A stretch of DNA of 64,000 nucleotides from Fibrobacter sp. (GTDB taxonomy: Bacteria; Fibrobacterota; Fibrobacteria; Fibrobacterales; Fibrobacteraceae). Under the pieces are notes generated by a model that saw only the letters and a list, made by a program, of their open reading frames with translations, had not been told where the DNA came from and ran no database searches. The DNA lies in assembly GCA_017642335.1 (NCBI GenBank), contig JAGCPF010000030.1, positions 1 through 64,000 on the forward strand, in the 5' to 3' direction. The position numbers and the translations under genes are program-made. This document shows, in pieces, positions 16,467-25,285 of the stretch; position 1 is the stretch's first letter, and every line of letters starts with the position of its first letter.

Positions 16467-17752
16467 TTCCCGTCGAGGTCAAACTCTGGGGAACGACTAT
16501 CGGAGCCCTCACTCAGGAGGACGGCGACGATTTCGCCTTTTTCGAGTACAATCCCGACTTTGTCCGCAGCGGCATAGAACCCGCGCCGGTCACCATGCCC
16601 GTGCGCGCCGGCACCATCTACCGCTTCCCGGACCTTTCTCCCGCCACATTCCACAAGTTGCCAGGGCTTTTCGCCGATTCCATCCCGGACAAGTTCGGCA
16701 ACAAGATTATCGACCAGTGGCTTGTCCAGAATGGCAGGGAACCCAAAAGCTTCACGGCCCTTGAACGGCTCTGCTACACAGGATCGCGTGGCATGGGCGC
16801 ACTCGAGTTTTTCCCCGCCACCGGCCCCGACTCCGTCAAGAGCGAACCCATCGAAATCGAGAGACTCCGCGCCCTCGCGGCAAACATCCTGGACCAGCGC
16901 AAAAAAGTGAAAGTCAAACTCCGCGAAAAAGACGCGTTCGAACAAATTGTCCGGGTCGGTTCGTCGGCCGGGGGCGCCCGCGCCAAAGTGCTCATCGCCT
17001 ATGACGATTCGACAGGAAACGTGCTCTCCGGGCAAGTCCGCGCCCCCGAAGGGTACGGCTACTGGCTCCTGAAATTCGACGACATCGAGAACAATCGCGA
17101 CAAAGAAAACGCTGACCCCGCCGGGTTCGGGGCGCTCGAATACACCTACAGCCAAATCGCGAAGGAAGCCGGAATCCAGATGACGGAATGCCGCCTGCTG
17201 GAAGACGGCGAGCACAGGCACTTTATTACGCGCCGCTTTGACCGCACCGAAAACGGCGGCAAACTGCACTACCAGTCGCTCGCGGCCATTGCGCACTACG
17301 ACTTCAACATTGCCGGGGCATACAGCTACGAGCAGGCCTTCGCCGTCGCAAGGCAAATCGGGCTTGCCACTGCCGACATCGAGCAGATGTACCGCAGGGC
17401 CGTATTCAACATTTGCGCGAGGAACCAGGACGACCATACGAAAAACATCGGCTTTTTGATGGACAAGCGTGGCAACTGGATGCTCGCCCCCGCTTTTGAC
17501 GTCACCTACGCCTACAACCCCGCCGGCCGCTGGACCGGGACGCACCAGATGACCTTCAACGGCAAACGCGAAAAGTTCACCCTCGATGACTTCAAGGAGG
17601 TTGCAAAAAGTGCCGGCCTCGTGCAAGGGCGCTACAAGCGCATCCTCGAGCAAGTGCAAGATTCCCTCGCCAGCTTCAAGAAGCGCGCCAAGGCGAATGA
17701 CGTTCCCAAAAAGCTTGTGCAGGAAGTCGAGAAGAATCTGGTGCGGGTTTAA
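16463..17752 (+). CDS. hipA: HipA-like Ser/Thr kinase toxin
   Basis: The 429-residue HipA-family kinase shows N-terminal PDLSPATFHKLPGLFADSIPD, the ATP-loop region VGSSAGGARAKVLIA, YWLLKFD (catalytic Lys), the catalytic loop NICARNQDDHTKNIGFL and the DFG-like APAFDVTY. HipA toxins phosphorylate aminoacyl-tRNA synthetases and cause growth arrest/persistence; the target here is unknown. All key residues appear present, so the toxin should be active. It is translationally coupled to the upstream HipB-like gene. Confidence 0.9.
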   Translation: MIPVEVKLWGTTIGALTQEDGDDFAFFEYNPDFVRSGIEPAPVTMPVRAGTIYRFPDLSPATFHKLPGLFADSIPDKFGNKIIDQWLVQNGREPKSFTALERLCYTGSRGMGALEFFPATGPDSVKSEPIEIERLRALAANILDQRKKVKVKLREKDAFEQIVRVGSSAGGARAKVLIAYDDSTGNVLSGQVRAPEGYGYWLLKFDDIENNRDKENADPAGFGALEYTYSQIAKEAGIQMTECRLLEDGEHRHFITRRFDRTENGGKLHYQSLAAIAHYDFNIAGAYSYEQAFAVARQIGLATADIEQMYRRAVFNICARNQDDHTKNIGFLMDKRGNWMLAPAFDVTYAYNPAGRWTGTHQMTFNGKREKFTLDDFKEVAKSAGLVQGRYKRILEQVQDSLASFKKRAKANDVPKKLVQEVEKNLVRV

Positions 17753-17763
17753 GGATTTTCCAA

Positions 17764-17814
17764 CATTCGTCCGAAAAAATGTCAAATCCGGCGGGATATT
17801 CGTCCGAAAAATGT
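17764..17814. repeat. Short direct repeat after hipA
   Basis: Two near-identical copies of attcgtccgaaaaatgt (17765-17782 with one extra A, and 17799-17814) lie directly after the hipA stop. They may be a duplication scar. Confidence 0.35.
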
Positions 17815-17821
17815 AGTGGGA

Positions 17822-17850
17822 TTGAAAAAATCCCCAAGCGCTGGGCCGGG
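17822..17850 (-). terminator. Possible terminator of the nine-gene operon
   Basis: On the minus strand, ccccggcccagcgcttgggg forms a hairpin (cccagcgcttggg core) followed by attttttc. It is placed just downstream of the SDR gene stop at 17858. Confidence 0.5.
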
Positions 17851-17857
17851 GAGGGGT

Positions 17858-18793
17858 TTAATAATCAATTCTTGATAAATATTTATCAATACCTTCTTCT
17901 AAGGTCACGAAATCACTCGGATCCAATTCCAAAACATTATGCATGTGATTTGGATTTCCTAAGAATTGCTGAACATCGTAGTTGCGGGCATCTTTTTTCA
18001 AAACAGAAAAATGCATTTGTTTCTTCCGCAATATGTCAATTATATCTGTAATCTTATTTTCTCTGCCTGGCAGGATATGAATTGTTTCTTTTTTGATTTT
18101 GCCTGTTTCAAGGAATTCCATGCATCTTATAATTGACTTGATTGTATCATCTATGAATGTGAAGTCGATAATCTGCGCGCCACCTTCTAGTGCCAATTCG
18201 CCTCCTTGCAATGCAGTTTGAACGAATTTAGGAACGACTCGTTTGGGAATATCGTAGGTGTTGCCGTATACATTTGAAAAACGTAAAATGCAATAGTTTT
18301 CGAACGTAGCTTTTACGATGCGTTCGCCTTCCAGTTTATAAAAACCATAAATATTGAGTGGACGCAATTCAGCGTTTTCAGAAACAGGAAAATCCTTCTG
18401 TTCGCCGTATACTTCACGACTGCTTCCGAAAATAAACCAGGTATTTTTATTTTCGGCAGCTGTGGTAGCGATGTATTTGGTTCCATTATAATTTGTATCA
18501 ATGCAGTTTTTCTTGTCATTTTCTGCATCTTCGACACGGCTCACTGCTGCAAGATGAACAATTCCATCGAACTTGTGCTTTTGGACATAGGATTGCACCA
18601 ACTCCTTATTACGGATATCTAGTTGCTCGTAGTGAATGTTCTGTTTGTGCGCATTGGCGTTTGATGGAAAGGGCTTTATATCTATGCCATAGAGTTCCGC
18701 TTCACAATTCTGCTCAATAAGAGTTTCTAAAAGCGTCCTTCCAATAAAACCGAGTGCTCCGGTTACTAAAATCTTCTTGTTTTTTAAATGCAT
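17858..18793 (-). CDS. NAD-dependent epimerase/dehydratase (extended SDR)
   Basis: The 311-residue extended SDR has the Rossmann motif VTGALGFIGRT near the N-terminus, HLAAVSRVEDAE, the active-site Ser in GSSREVYGE and YGFYK as the YxxxK catalytic pair. Such enzymes modify nucleotide sugars (epimerisation, dehydration, reduction). It is the last gene of the nine-gene operon, overlapping the WG-repeat gene by 10 bp. It probably supplies or tailors an NDP-sugar used by the GT4 domain encoded by the first gene; the exact substrate cannot be read from sequence. Confidence 0.82.
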   Translation of the reverse strand: MHLKNKKILVTGALGFIGRTLLETLIEQNCEAELYGIDIKPFPSNANAHKQNIHYEQLDIRNKELVQSYVQKHKFDGIVHLAAVSRVEDAENDKKNCIDTNYNGTKYIATTAAENKNTWFIFGSSREVYGEQKDFPVSENAELRPLNIYGFYKLEGERIVKATFENYCILRFSNVYGNTYDIPKRVVPKFVQTALQGGELALEGGAQIIDFTFIDDTIKSIIRCMEFLETGKIKKETIHILPGRENKITDIIDILRKKQMHFSVLKKDARNYDVQQFLGNPNHMHNVLELDPSDFVTLEEGIDKYLSRIDY

Positions 18794-19482
18794 AAAATGG
18801 TGCTCCCGTTTTCGTCAATTACCTTTTTTGTCCAATCAAAATTCGTTACGAGTGCAAAACCGTTGTAGAACGGTTCGATATTCAGATAGCGCTCAGGATA
18901 AAGCTCATTCCCGTCAATATCGGAATGGTACCAGCCTTTTTCATCGCGAGCTGGGGCGATGTTCTTATGAAAAACGCCCAGATCCAGGAACCCCTTACCA
19001 TTTAGGTACTCTCCATCGGCCTTGATATGGCGCCACATGCCGTCAAGGCACTTTACGCAGGCGATACCGTCCCTGAAATCACCTGCATAGAGGAAGGTTT
19101 GCGGGTATAGACGATTCCCATTTGAATCAAGATGGAAATAGGCCCCCTCCTTGTTGCGAACGGGGCAAATATTTTCCTGGAAATTTCCGCACCATGCATA
19201 GCGCTCGCTGTAAAGAGGCTTGCCAGCAGCATTGATATGGAAGCAGCCTTTTTTTGATGTTACTGTCGCAAGGCCGCAATAGAATCCAAATGTTCGTTCG
19301 TAGCGACTTGAATAAAGTTCGGATCCGTCAACGGTGATATGGTACCATCCCGACTCGTCCTCTACGGGAGCGATCCCCGGCTCATGGAATTTCAAGATTG
19401 ACTTAAATTTTTTGAAAACGGGAGAACCATGATAATAGAATTGATTTTCTTCTTGGTTATCCCTTATCTCTTTCCAGTTCAT
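18784..19482 (-). CDS. WG-repeat-like protein
   Basis: The 232-residue protein consists of about five ~38-residue repeats around 'G.A.V....GWYHI..DG.ELY..RY......F..G' (for example DESGWYHITVDGSELYSSRY, EKGWYHSDIDGNELYPERY). This is a beta-propeller/WG-type repeat fold, probably a binding module. It has no signal peptide. It overlaps the carbamoyltransferase gene by 4 bp, so it is co-translated with it and may scaffold the pathway enzymes. Confidence 0.65.
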   Translation of the reverse strand: MNWKEIRDNQEENQFYYHGSPVFKKFKSILKFHEPGIAPVEDESGWYHITVDGSELYSSRYERTFGFYCGLATVTSKKGCFHINAAGKPLYSERYAWCGNFQENICPVRNKEGAYFHLDSNGNRLYPQTFLYAGDFRDGIACVKCLDGMWRHIKADGEYLNGKGFLDLGVFHKNIAPARDEKGWYHSDIDGNELYPERYLNIEPFYNGFALVTNFDWTKKVIDENGSTILCI

Positions 19483-21149
19483 TTTAATACCTCTAGTTTT
19501 CCATTAATGACGATGCCGTCAAGATTCATTTTACGTGCCGATTGCAATGCCTGCTCCGCTGTATGGACAATCGGTTCTCCTTGTGCATTAAAGGATGTGT
19601 TGATAAGGGCGATGATTCCGTATTTTTGCTGCAAATGCGTAAGTAAATGAAACATGAACGGGTTCTCTGCTTCATTTGCGATGGTCTGGATGCGGGCAGA
19701 GTTGTTCGTGTGTACGACACCTGCCATTTGTGAACGGTATTCTTCTTTTATAATGAAGTCCTGAAGCATATATTTTGCCAAGGAGGATACCTTCTGGTTT
19801 GTCACGAGTTCGGCATTGGTCTTGAGCATTATTGGTGCAACTGGGCGATACCATTCCCTTCTTTTGATGTCCATGCTTATTTTAGCGGCGAGCATTTTAC
19901 TGTTAGCAAGTGCAATAAGGCTTCTGTTCCCTAGTGCCCGAGGGCCGATTTCTGCAGGGCCATTACAAATTCCAACAACTCCTTGCTTCATTATCAAGTC
20001 TGCAACGGCATCTACGTTTGAAGGATCTATTTTGTATTGCGTCGTAGAAAGACCTGCATTGCATAGGTATGGATCATGGGACTTGATAGGGTTGCCCTTT
20101 TTCATCTCTAGGAAGGTTGCGGCTCCAATACTCAAGCCGCTGTCATTGCAACATGGTGCAATAAAGATATCTTTAAACAATCCACTTTCAACAATTTTGG
20201 TGTTTGCGACGATATTGAGTGCGCATCCACCGCTATAGTATAGGTAATCACAGCGATACTGTTCTTGGAGAGTGCGGAGCTTATTTAGGATGGCTTCATT
20301 GAATATATGTTGTAAAGTGGCAGCACAGTCTTGTAGAAATTTATTATGAGTGTCGAATTCCTTGCAAACGTTCCCGAAATGATTCTTGATGGAGTTAAGG
20401 ATGTCGGCTCCATGGAATTTATGACATTCGTTGAAGAAGTTGTTTTTTTGTAGCCATCCCTCAATTTCGTGACGATAATGGCCTAGGCTGGCAAATCCCA
20501 TGAGTTTCCCTGGAACAGAGCAATGTTCATATGGCACAGCATTGAGCGTCCGGAACGAAAGCTTGTTGTCGTTAAAGAACTTTGAAGCGAATCCCAAGTC
20601 GTTCCAATTGTTTTCAATGAGCGAAATTCGTCCATTTCGGTACAGGAACGCAGAATAGTTGCCTAGACTGGACGCCCCGTCAAACGATACGAGAAGACTA
20701 TTCTCTTTAAAATGGCCATAAAACGGGACGCACGAGTATATATGCGCTAATTCATGGGGGCAACACCAGGCATTAAGTTTTTGCCCGCCCTGTCCTTTGG
20801 GCTTGTTTAGAAAGGCATGCGCGGGAATGAGTTCCGGAGATAGATTTTCAACATGATTTGCTTCAAAATGAAGGCGTCCGCTTTGCGAAATAAACGCATT
20901 TCCTGTAAAATCATTTGCACATACTATATCAAAATCCTCAGGGAGGGAAATAACCTTATCATCGAGCAATCCGTCTATGAATTGATCGAGACGATTGTCA
21001 TATTTCCGACGAGAATAACGTTCAAGCTGTAAATACTGCAGAATTTTCCCATCTTGCATAACACAGAGATTGTGGTCATGAACAAAAGCGGGATATTCGC
21101 CTGAGTCACGATCTTTTGTGCCATATATTGCAAGTGTTGGTTTACTCAT
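19479..21149 (-). CDS. NodU/CmcH-type carbamoyltransferase
   Basis: The 556-residue O-carbamoyltransferase family protein shows a Kae1-like nucleotide-binding part with HELAHIYS (metal-binding His), LVSFDGASSLGNYSA and YYSGGCALNIVANTKI. A YrdC-like C-terminal half follows with EIGPRALGNRSLIA, REWYRPVAPIML and LINTSFNAQGEPIV. These enzymes move the carbamoyl group of carbamoyl phosphate, via carbamoyl-AMP, to a hydroxyl of a sugar or antibiotic scaffold. It lies 3 bp after the radical SAM gene and overlaps the WG gene by 4 bp. It implies a carbamoylated end product. Confidence 0.88.
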   Translation of the reverse strand: MSKPTLAIYGTKDRDSGEYPAFVHDHNLCVMQDGKILQYLQLERYSRRKYDNRLDQFIDGLLDDKVISLPEDFDIVCANDFTGNAFISQSGRLHFEANHVENLSPELIPAHAFLNKPKGQGGQKLNAWCCPHELAHIYSCVPFYGHFKENSLLVSFDGASSLGNYSAFLYRNGRISLIENNWNDLGFASKFFNDNKLSFRTLNAVPYEHCSVPGKLMGFASLGHYRHEIEGWLQKNNFFNECHKFHGADILNSIKNHFGNVCKEFDTHNKFLQDCAATLQHIFNEAILNKLRTLQEQYRCDYLYYSGGCALNIVANTKIVESGLFKDIFIAPCCNDSGLSIGAATFLEMKKGNPIKSHDPYLCNAGLSTTQYKIDPSNVDAVADLIMKQGVVGICNGPAEIGPRALGNRSLIALANSKMLAAKISMDIKRREWYRPVAPIMLKTNAELVTNQKVSSLAKYMLQDFIIKEEYRSQMAGVVHTNNSARIQTIANEAENPFMFHLLTHLQQKYGIIALINTSFNAQGEPIVHTAEQALQSARKMNLDGIVINGKLEVLK

Positions 21150-21152
21150 TTT

Positions 21153-21980
21153 TTAAACCTCGTTAAAATGCCGAACTCGGTATTCATCGGAGCATTTTTT
21201 GCATAAAGGAGAAATTTGAATGTTACCAAGAAAATTTTCCTTCATTTTGACTAATTGTGCAAAAGTCATTTCTTGAATGTTTGCAATTTTATTTATTCCG
21301 TTTATATCATTGGAACAAATCTGGATATTCCCTTCAACATCAATGAAGGTGTCCATAAAGAATGTTCCGCAAGTCTTTAGTTCTTCGCGATAATCATAGT
21401 TATAGAGGGCTCCTCCTCTATTGTGTATTTTCTTGAAATAGAATTGCTTTATTGTATCAGGGAACAAGTGAGAAACTTTTTCTTTCAAACGGCAGAAATC
21501 GTCATCGTCCCTGTATAGCACGTTTATTCTGAGTATATCACTTTGGTCTGTTGAACTCAAGAATTCTAGGGTCCTTTGGGCAATTACGAATCCTTCTTCG
21601 TCAGTGACGCTCAATTGTATCCAATCGAGGCCGCAGTCTAAAAGTTTTTTGATAGTGTTATTGTTTAGTAGTATTCCATTTGTATAAATCGAAATACTGA
21701 TTTGTGGCTTAATACTTTTTATTTTACGGATACATGCAAAAATATCATTGTTTAAGAGAGGTTCACCAAAACCAGCGAACATCACATGGCATTCCATGGG
21801 CAACCATTGGAGTAGCGCATCAAATATTTGTACGCTCATATCCGTCTTTTTTCTCGTGAATGCATGACGAGGGCACACGGAGCATATCTTGTTGCATCGA
21901 GACGAAATCTCAACATCAAAGAGTTGCTTCCCTTCGAGAAGTTTCTGCTGTTTAGCCTTTATTTTTAGCAAGTCAAACAT
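21153..21980 (-). CDS. Radical SAM protein with C-terminal Cys cluster
   Basis: The 275-residue radical SAM protein has the [4Fe-4S] motif CNKICSVC (CX3CX2C), AGFGEPLLNNDIF (the GGE-like SAM-binding segment) and SIYTNGILLN. The C-terminal region has further Cys (ICSNDINGI, LCKKC), as in SPASM-type auxiliary cluster proteins. The start overlaps the kinase gene by 8 bp. The reaction is unknown; in this operon it may modify a sugar, or a peptide or nucleoside scaffold. Confidence 0.8.
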   Translation of the reverse strand: MFDLLKIKAKQQKLLEGKQLFDVEISSRCNKICSVCPRHAFTRKKTDMSVQIFDALLQWLPMECHVMFAGFGEPLLNNDIFACIRKIKSIKPQISISIYTNGILLNNNTIKKLLDCGLDWIQLSVTDEEGFVIAQRTLEFLSSTDQSDILRINVLYRDDDDFCRLKEKVSHLFPDTIKQFYFKKIHNRGGALYNYDYREELKTCGTFFMDTFIDVEGNIQICSNDINGINKIANIQEMTFAQLVKMKENFLGNIQISPLCKKCSDEYRVRHFNEV

Positions 21981-22842
21981 AGCGTTTCATTTTCTCTTTA
22001 ATATGGTTTGCGTGTTCCCATAGATGATTCACAGCCCCAATCTTTTCATCTTTGATATTCTTGTTTTTTACGAAATAGACCAAAAAGCTAATGTAATTGT
22101 GGATGTCTATTCTATGAATTGTCTGTGTATCAATAATTCGTCCTGTAATACGTGAATAACGTGCGGATATTCTGGTAAAGAAATCACGCATTCCCTCTTC
22201 CCACGAGGCTAAGGCTTTAAAATCGAACATATAATTGTACACACCACTATTTCCAAAATCTAGGACGCCATTTAGACGGTAAGAATCCGTCAGCAAAAAA
22301 TTATCACTGTAAAAATCACGATGGACCAACACCTTATCGTCGAGATCAAAGAGAGGGTTTGTGAAATCAACAATAGCTTGCATTTCTGAATGCGAGAAAT
22401 ATTCACCTAGATAAGTCTCCATGTTTTTTTGGATAGGGTGCAAATCCAGCAATTCTGTTTTTATTTGAGCTAAGTTTGAGGAATGGAGTTGTGCAAAAAA
22501 TACGGCACAATCCTCTGCAAGAGCGTCCCTAGTTTTCTCGTCTTTGGAGTGGTATGTTTGTTCGTTCCAGTAAATGCCGGAAATTTTGTCGTGGATGGTG
22601 TAAAAGAATGGATTACGAACTATCTGAATGTAGGGAAGTTTTGTGCATGATATATTCTTGTGCAAGTAATCTAGAATTGCGTTTTCCATCTCATAACCGT
22701 GCTCGGCGTATTGAGTTTTAGGAATGCGAATGATTTTATCATTTATTTCGTATGCATAAGACATACCGCCTTCAGGTAGCTTTTTCAGTTCCTGACAGGG
22801 GAAGAGTTCTTTTATGTATTGTTCAATATCTTTGATATCCAT
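21973..22842 (-). CDS. APH-type small-molecule kinase
   Basis: The 289-residue aminoglycoside phosphotransferase/choline-kinase fold protein has VLVHRDFYSDNFLL (catalytic HxDxxxxN) and GVLDFGNSGVYNYMFDFKAL (metal-binding Asp). The N-terminal lobe has EGGMSYAYEIN and IIRIPK. It probably phosphorylates a sugar, amino-alcohol or pathway intermediate. It sits 4 bp after the second radical SAM gene and is coupled to the next. Resistance is possible but less likely given the biosynthetic neighbours. Confidence 0.78.
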   Translation of the reverse strand: MDIKDIEQYIKELFPCQELKKLPEGGMSYAYEINDKIIRIPKTQYAEHGYEMENAILDYLHKNISCTKLPYIQIVRNPFFYTIHDKISGIYWNEQTYHSKDEKTRDALAEDCAVFFAQLHSSNLAQIKTELLDLHPIQKNMETYLGEYFSHSEMQAIVDFTNPLFDLDDKVLVHRDFYSDNFLLTDSYRLNGVLDFGNSGVYNYMFDFKALASWEEGMRDFFTRISARYSRITGRIIDTQTIHRIDIHNYISFLVYFVKNKNIKDEKIGAVNHLWEHANHIKEKMKRYV

Positions 22843-22846
22843 CGTG

Positions 22847-24034
22847 TTACCTATCTAACAAAAATTGTTTACAACGTTTGCCCCAGTGGATGTTATGGTC
22901 TTCATCTTTTTGGAACAGATAATCGTTTTTATTGTAGGGAACAGGTTGTTTTAAATCGGTGCGAATATAGTTGTTTCCGCAATTATGGCAAATACATCCG
23001 TTTAGATTGTTTGATATTAATTTTTCTCTTAACGATACGGCGTATGGGCTATTCCAAACGTCATTGGCTGTTTGCGAAAAAATGTTTCCTAGTGCTATAT
23101 GATTATGCGTGTGGCATGGATAAACGGATCCATTGTAATCAATAAAGCATTCTGCCCAGGGAAGCCGACATTTTTGTTGAATGAGTTTTTTTACCGCTTC
23201 TGCTGGAGTATCGCTGCATGGTTCGGCAATGCCAATTTTTAAGTTGAATTTTTCAGCCAGTTTTAGGCATTCCTCTCGAACTTCAAGGAATGCGTCAAAA
23301 TCATTAAAAATGGAAAGATTGTCTATCTCCTTTGAATATGAGAATACCGGATATGCTTTTACCCGATCAACCCCTATTTCATGGGCAAAACGGATAATAT
23401 CAGGGAATTCCCTGTAATTGAAGTTGAAGAGGGTCATTTGTAGGGTTATTGTAGCCGTACTAGAACGATCATTTCTCATTTTAATAAAATTCTTGATATT
23501 CTTTATAACACTCTCTTGCTTCGCCCCTTTCCTAATTCTTTCAAAGGTTTCTGTTTTCATTCCGTCAAATGAGATTTTTATGTCGAGTAGGCATGGCAGT
23601 ATTGCAGCTATTTTTTCTTTGGTAAGTAGAGTTCCATTACTGGTTATATCAAGAAGGACTCCGTATTCATTACACTTTTCGCACAAGTGGTCAAACCATG
23701 GCGATAAGAGTGGCTCTCCAATATTTGTCGGGTGTGCTTCAATTAGCGTTGGGAAGATTTTTTCTACGATTTTATCGAAGTTATGAACATCCATTTGCTT
23801 TAGAGAATGCTTTTCTCTTTGCGAATGGATTTGGCACATGATGCAGTTGAGATTGCAGTAATCTGTTGTCTGCATGGTTGCGCGTAAAGGCATTGCATTA
23901 ATTTTTGTAGTATCTGAGAAATACGCCTCCTTTGCTAGAAGGTAGTTTGCTTTTTTGCTTTCGTAGTACGCATTTGATTTGTCAAGCCTGTCAAATGCAT
24001 AATACCTTTTGAATACATCAATTTCGTTTTTCAT
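22847..24034 (-). CDS. Radical SAM/SPASM protein
   Basis: The 395-residue radical SAM enzyme has MQTTDYCNLNCIMCQIH (CX3CX2C), IGEPLLSPWFDHL and DITSNGTLL. The SPASM-like C-terminus carries CRLPWAECFIDYNGSVYPC, HIALGNI and GCICHNCG. It strongly resembles the C-terminal half of the first gene's fusion protein, so the two may be paralogues. ATG 24034 lies 1 bp after the stop of the phosphatase gene; an upstream in-frame ATG (24067) is less likely because it sits inside that gene and lacks a ribosome site. Confidence 0.83.
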   Translation of the reverse strand: MKNEIDVFKRYYAFDRLDKSNAYYESKKANYLLAKEAYFSDTTKINAMPLRATMQTTDYCNLNCIMCQIHSQREKHSLKQMDVHNFDKIVEKIFPTLIEAHPTNIGEPLLSPWFDHLCEKCNEYGVLLDITSNGTLLTKEKIAAILPCLLDIKISFDGMKTETFERIRKGAKQESVIKNIKNFIKMRNDRSSTATITLQMTLFNFNYREFPDIIRFAHEIGVDRVKAYPVFSYSKEIDNLSIFNDFDAFLEVREECLKLAEKFNLKIGIAEPCSDTPAEAVKKLIQQKCRLPWAECFIDYNGSVYPCHTHNHIALGNIFSQTANDVWNSPYAVSLREKLISNNLNGCICHNCGNNYIRTDLKQPVPYNKNDYLFQKDEDHNIHWGKRCKQFLLDR

Positions 24035-24035
24035 C

Positions 24036-24668
24036 TTAAAACTTTCGTAAGTCAAAGAATTCACCATTTCGAATGACCTTGAATTCGCTTCCAGAATTTA
24101 CAATGGCAAACCCGTCGATGAATTCGGGCCAATGCTCTTTGTTGAATTTTTCACCGGTTAATTCGAAAATGGTTGGCGCAACAATGGCATCATGCGTGAC
24201 GAAGATTAATAAAGTCTCGTCTTCGGCTTTATTCATTTCTTCTAGTACATAGTCTACAAGTATCTTCGCTCCCTCTTCGGTGGGGCGAATCCCTTCAAGA
24301 GATTCATGAGCAATCTGTTTTGTGACAACGGTATGGCACCCGAATTGCTTAAAGGCGTTTTGTTTCCGAACAACGACATACGGGCCCGGTTCTCCAAGAA
24401 TATTTGAAATGCTGATTTGCTTGCGAATATCATCTTGGAAAATGCCCTTCATTATGCATTCGTTCGTCTCTATGCAACGGTCAACGGGGCTCGAAAAGAA
24501 TGCGTACTTTTTAAAGCCACGCAATTTTTCTCCAAGAATACATGCGTTTTGCCTGCCAACTTCATTTAGAGGCTGGTATATTTGATTTGGTTGCATATGG
24601 TCGCGATCGGAATGCCGGATGACAATCGCGTTCTTATTCAATGGATTAAGTAATGATGTGTTTATCAT
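24036..24668 (-). CDS. Histidine-phosphatase family protein
   Basis: The 210-residue protein has VIRHSDRD (RHxxR phosphohistidine motif), SSPVDRCIET and VTHDAIVAP (second catalytic His), placing it in the phosphoglycerate-mutase-like histidine phosphatase clan. It probably dephosphorylates a small phosphorylated intermediate, possibly the product of the operon kinase. I chose ATG 24668, which has GGGG 6 nt upstream and overlaps the aldolase stop by 4 bp; ATG 24680 is possible. Confidence 0.8.
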   Translation of the reverse strand: MINTSLLNPLNKNAIVIRHSDRDHMQPNQIYQPLNEVGRQNACILGEKLRGFKKYAFFSSPVDRCIETNECIMKGIFQDDIRKQISISNILGEPGPYVVVRKQNAFKQFGCHTVVTKQIAHESLEGIRPTEEGAKILVDYVLEEMNKAEDETLLIFVTHDAIVAPTIFELTGEKFNKEHWPEFIDGFAIVNSGSEFKVIRNGEFFDLRKF

Positions 24669-25285
24669 TTTATACCCCATATGATGAATAGTTTATCTTG
24701 AATCTCTTGGCTGATGGGTTCAATCTTTTTTACCGCAAATGCATGTACTAACGACTTTGCAAAGTGTTCCGTTTCTTCAAGTTTGACAAATGTCGTCATT
24801 AAATCCTTGCCCCATGCGACTAGTCCATGCCGTTTCAGGATCGCCTTGCTCCTTTTTTTTACGAAGGGTTGGATTTTTTCCCAACTATCCGAACAAGATG
24901 GCAAGGCCGTTTCCGTTATAGGTATAGGCCCTGCTGCTGTGGAGTATAGGTGGTGCTCGGTGTCTATATCGAGCATAGAGAGCGTAATACTGTAGGGGGC
25001 ATGTGCGTGAATTACCGCATTGATATCGGGTCTTTCTTTATAGATTTCCGTATGCAATATAATTTCGCTTGAAGGCTTCTTTGTGGTTTCATCAACCGGG
25101 TCGCCATTATTATTGACGATGATTAAGTCATCGATTGTTAAAAAGCCAAGTAGTGCACCACTTGCCGTTATCATGATATGGTCATTATCGAGGCGGACAG
25201 AAATATTACCGTCTTTCCCGGCATTGTACCCTTTGTCATAAATCAGCTTGCCGATTTGAATTATTTCTTGTGCTACGCTTTTCAT
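24665..25285 (-). CDS. Class II aldolase/adducin family protein
   Basis: The 206-residue protein of the fuculose-phosphate-aldolase type has AGKDGNISVRL, PSSEIILHTEIYKERPDINAVIHAHAP (metal-binding HxH) and KRHGLVAWGKDL (third His). Members are Zn-dependent aldolases or epimerases acting on sugar phosphates. It overlaps the first gene of the operon by 4 bp. Together with the phosphatase and kinase it points to phospho-sugar chemistry in the pathway. Confidence 0.82.
   Translation of the reverse strand: MKSVAQEIIQIGKLIYDKGYNAGKDGNISVRLDNDHIMITASGALLGFLTIDDLIIVNNNGDPVDETTKKPSSEIILHTEIYKERPDINAVIHAHAPYSITLSMLDIDTEHHLYSTAAGPIPITETALPSCSDSWEKIQPFVKKRSKAILKRHGLVAWGKDLMTTFVKLEETEHFAKSLVHAFAVKKIEPISQEIQDKLFIIWGIK

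Noticed and set aside
16400..17785. 461-codon minus-strand frame opposite hipA
   Set aside because: HipA is fully supported by kinase motifs and by coupling with hipB; the other frame is a GC-rich shadow.
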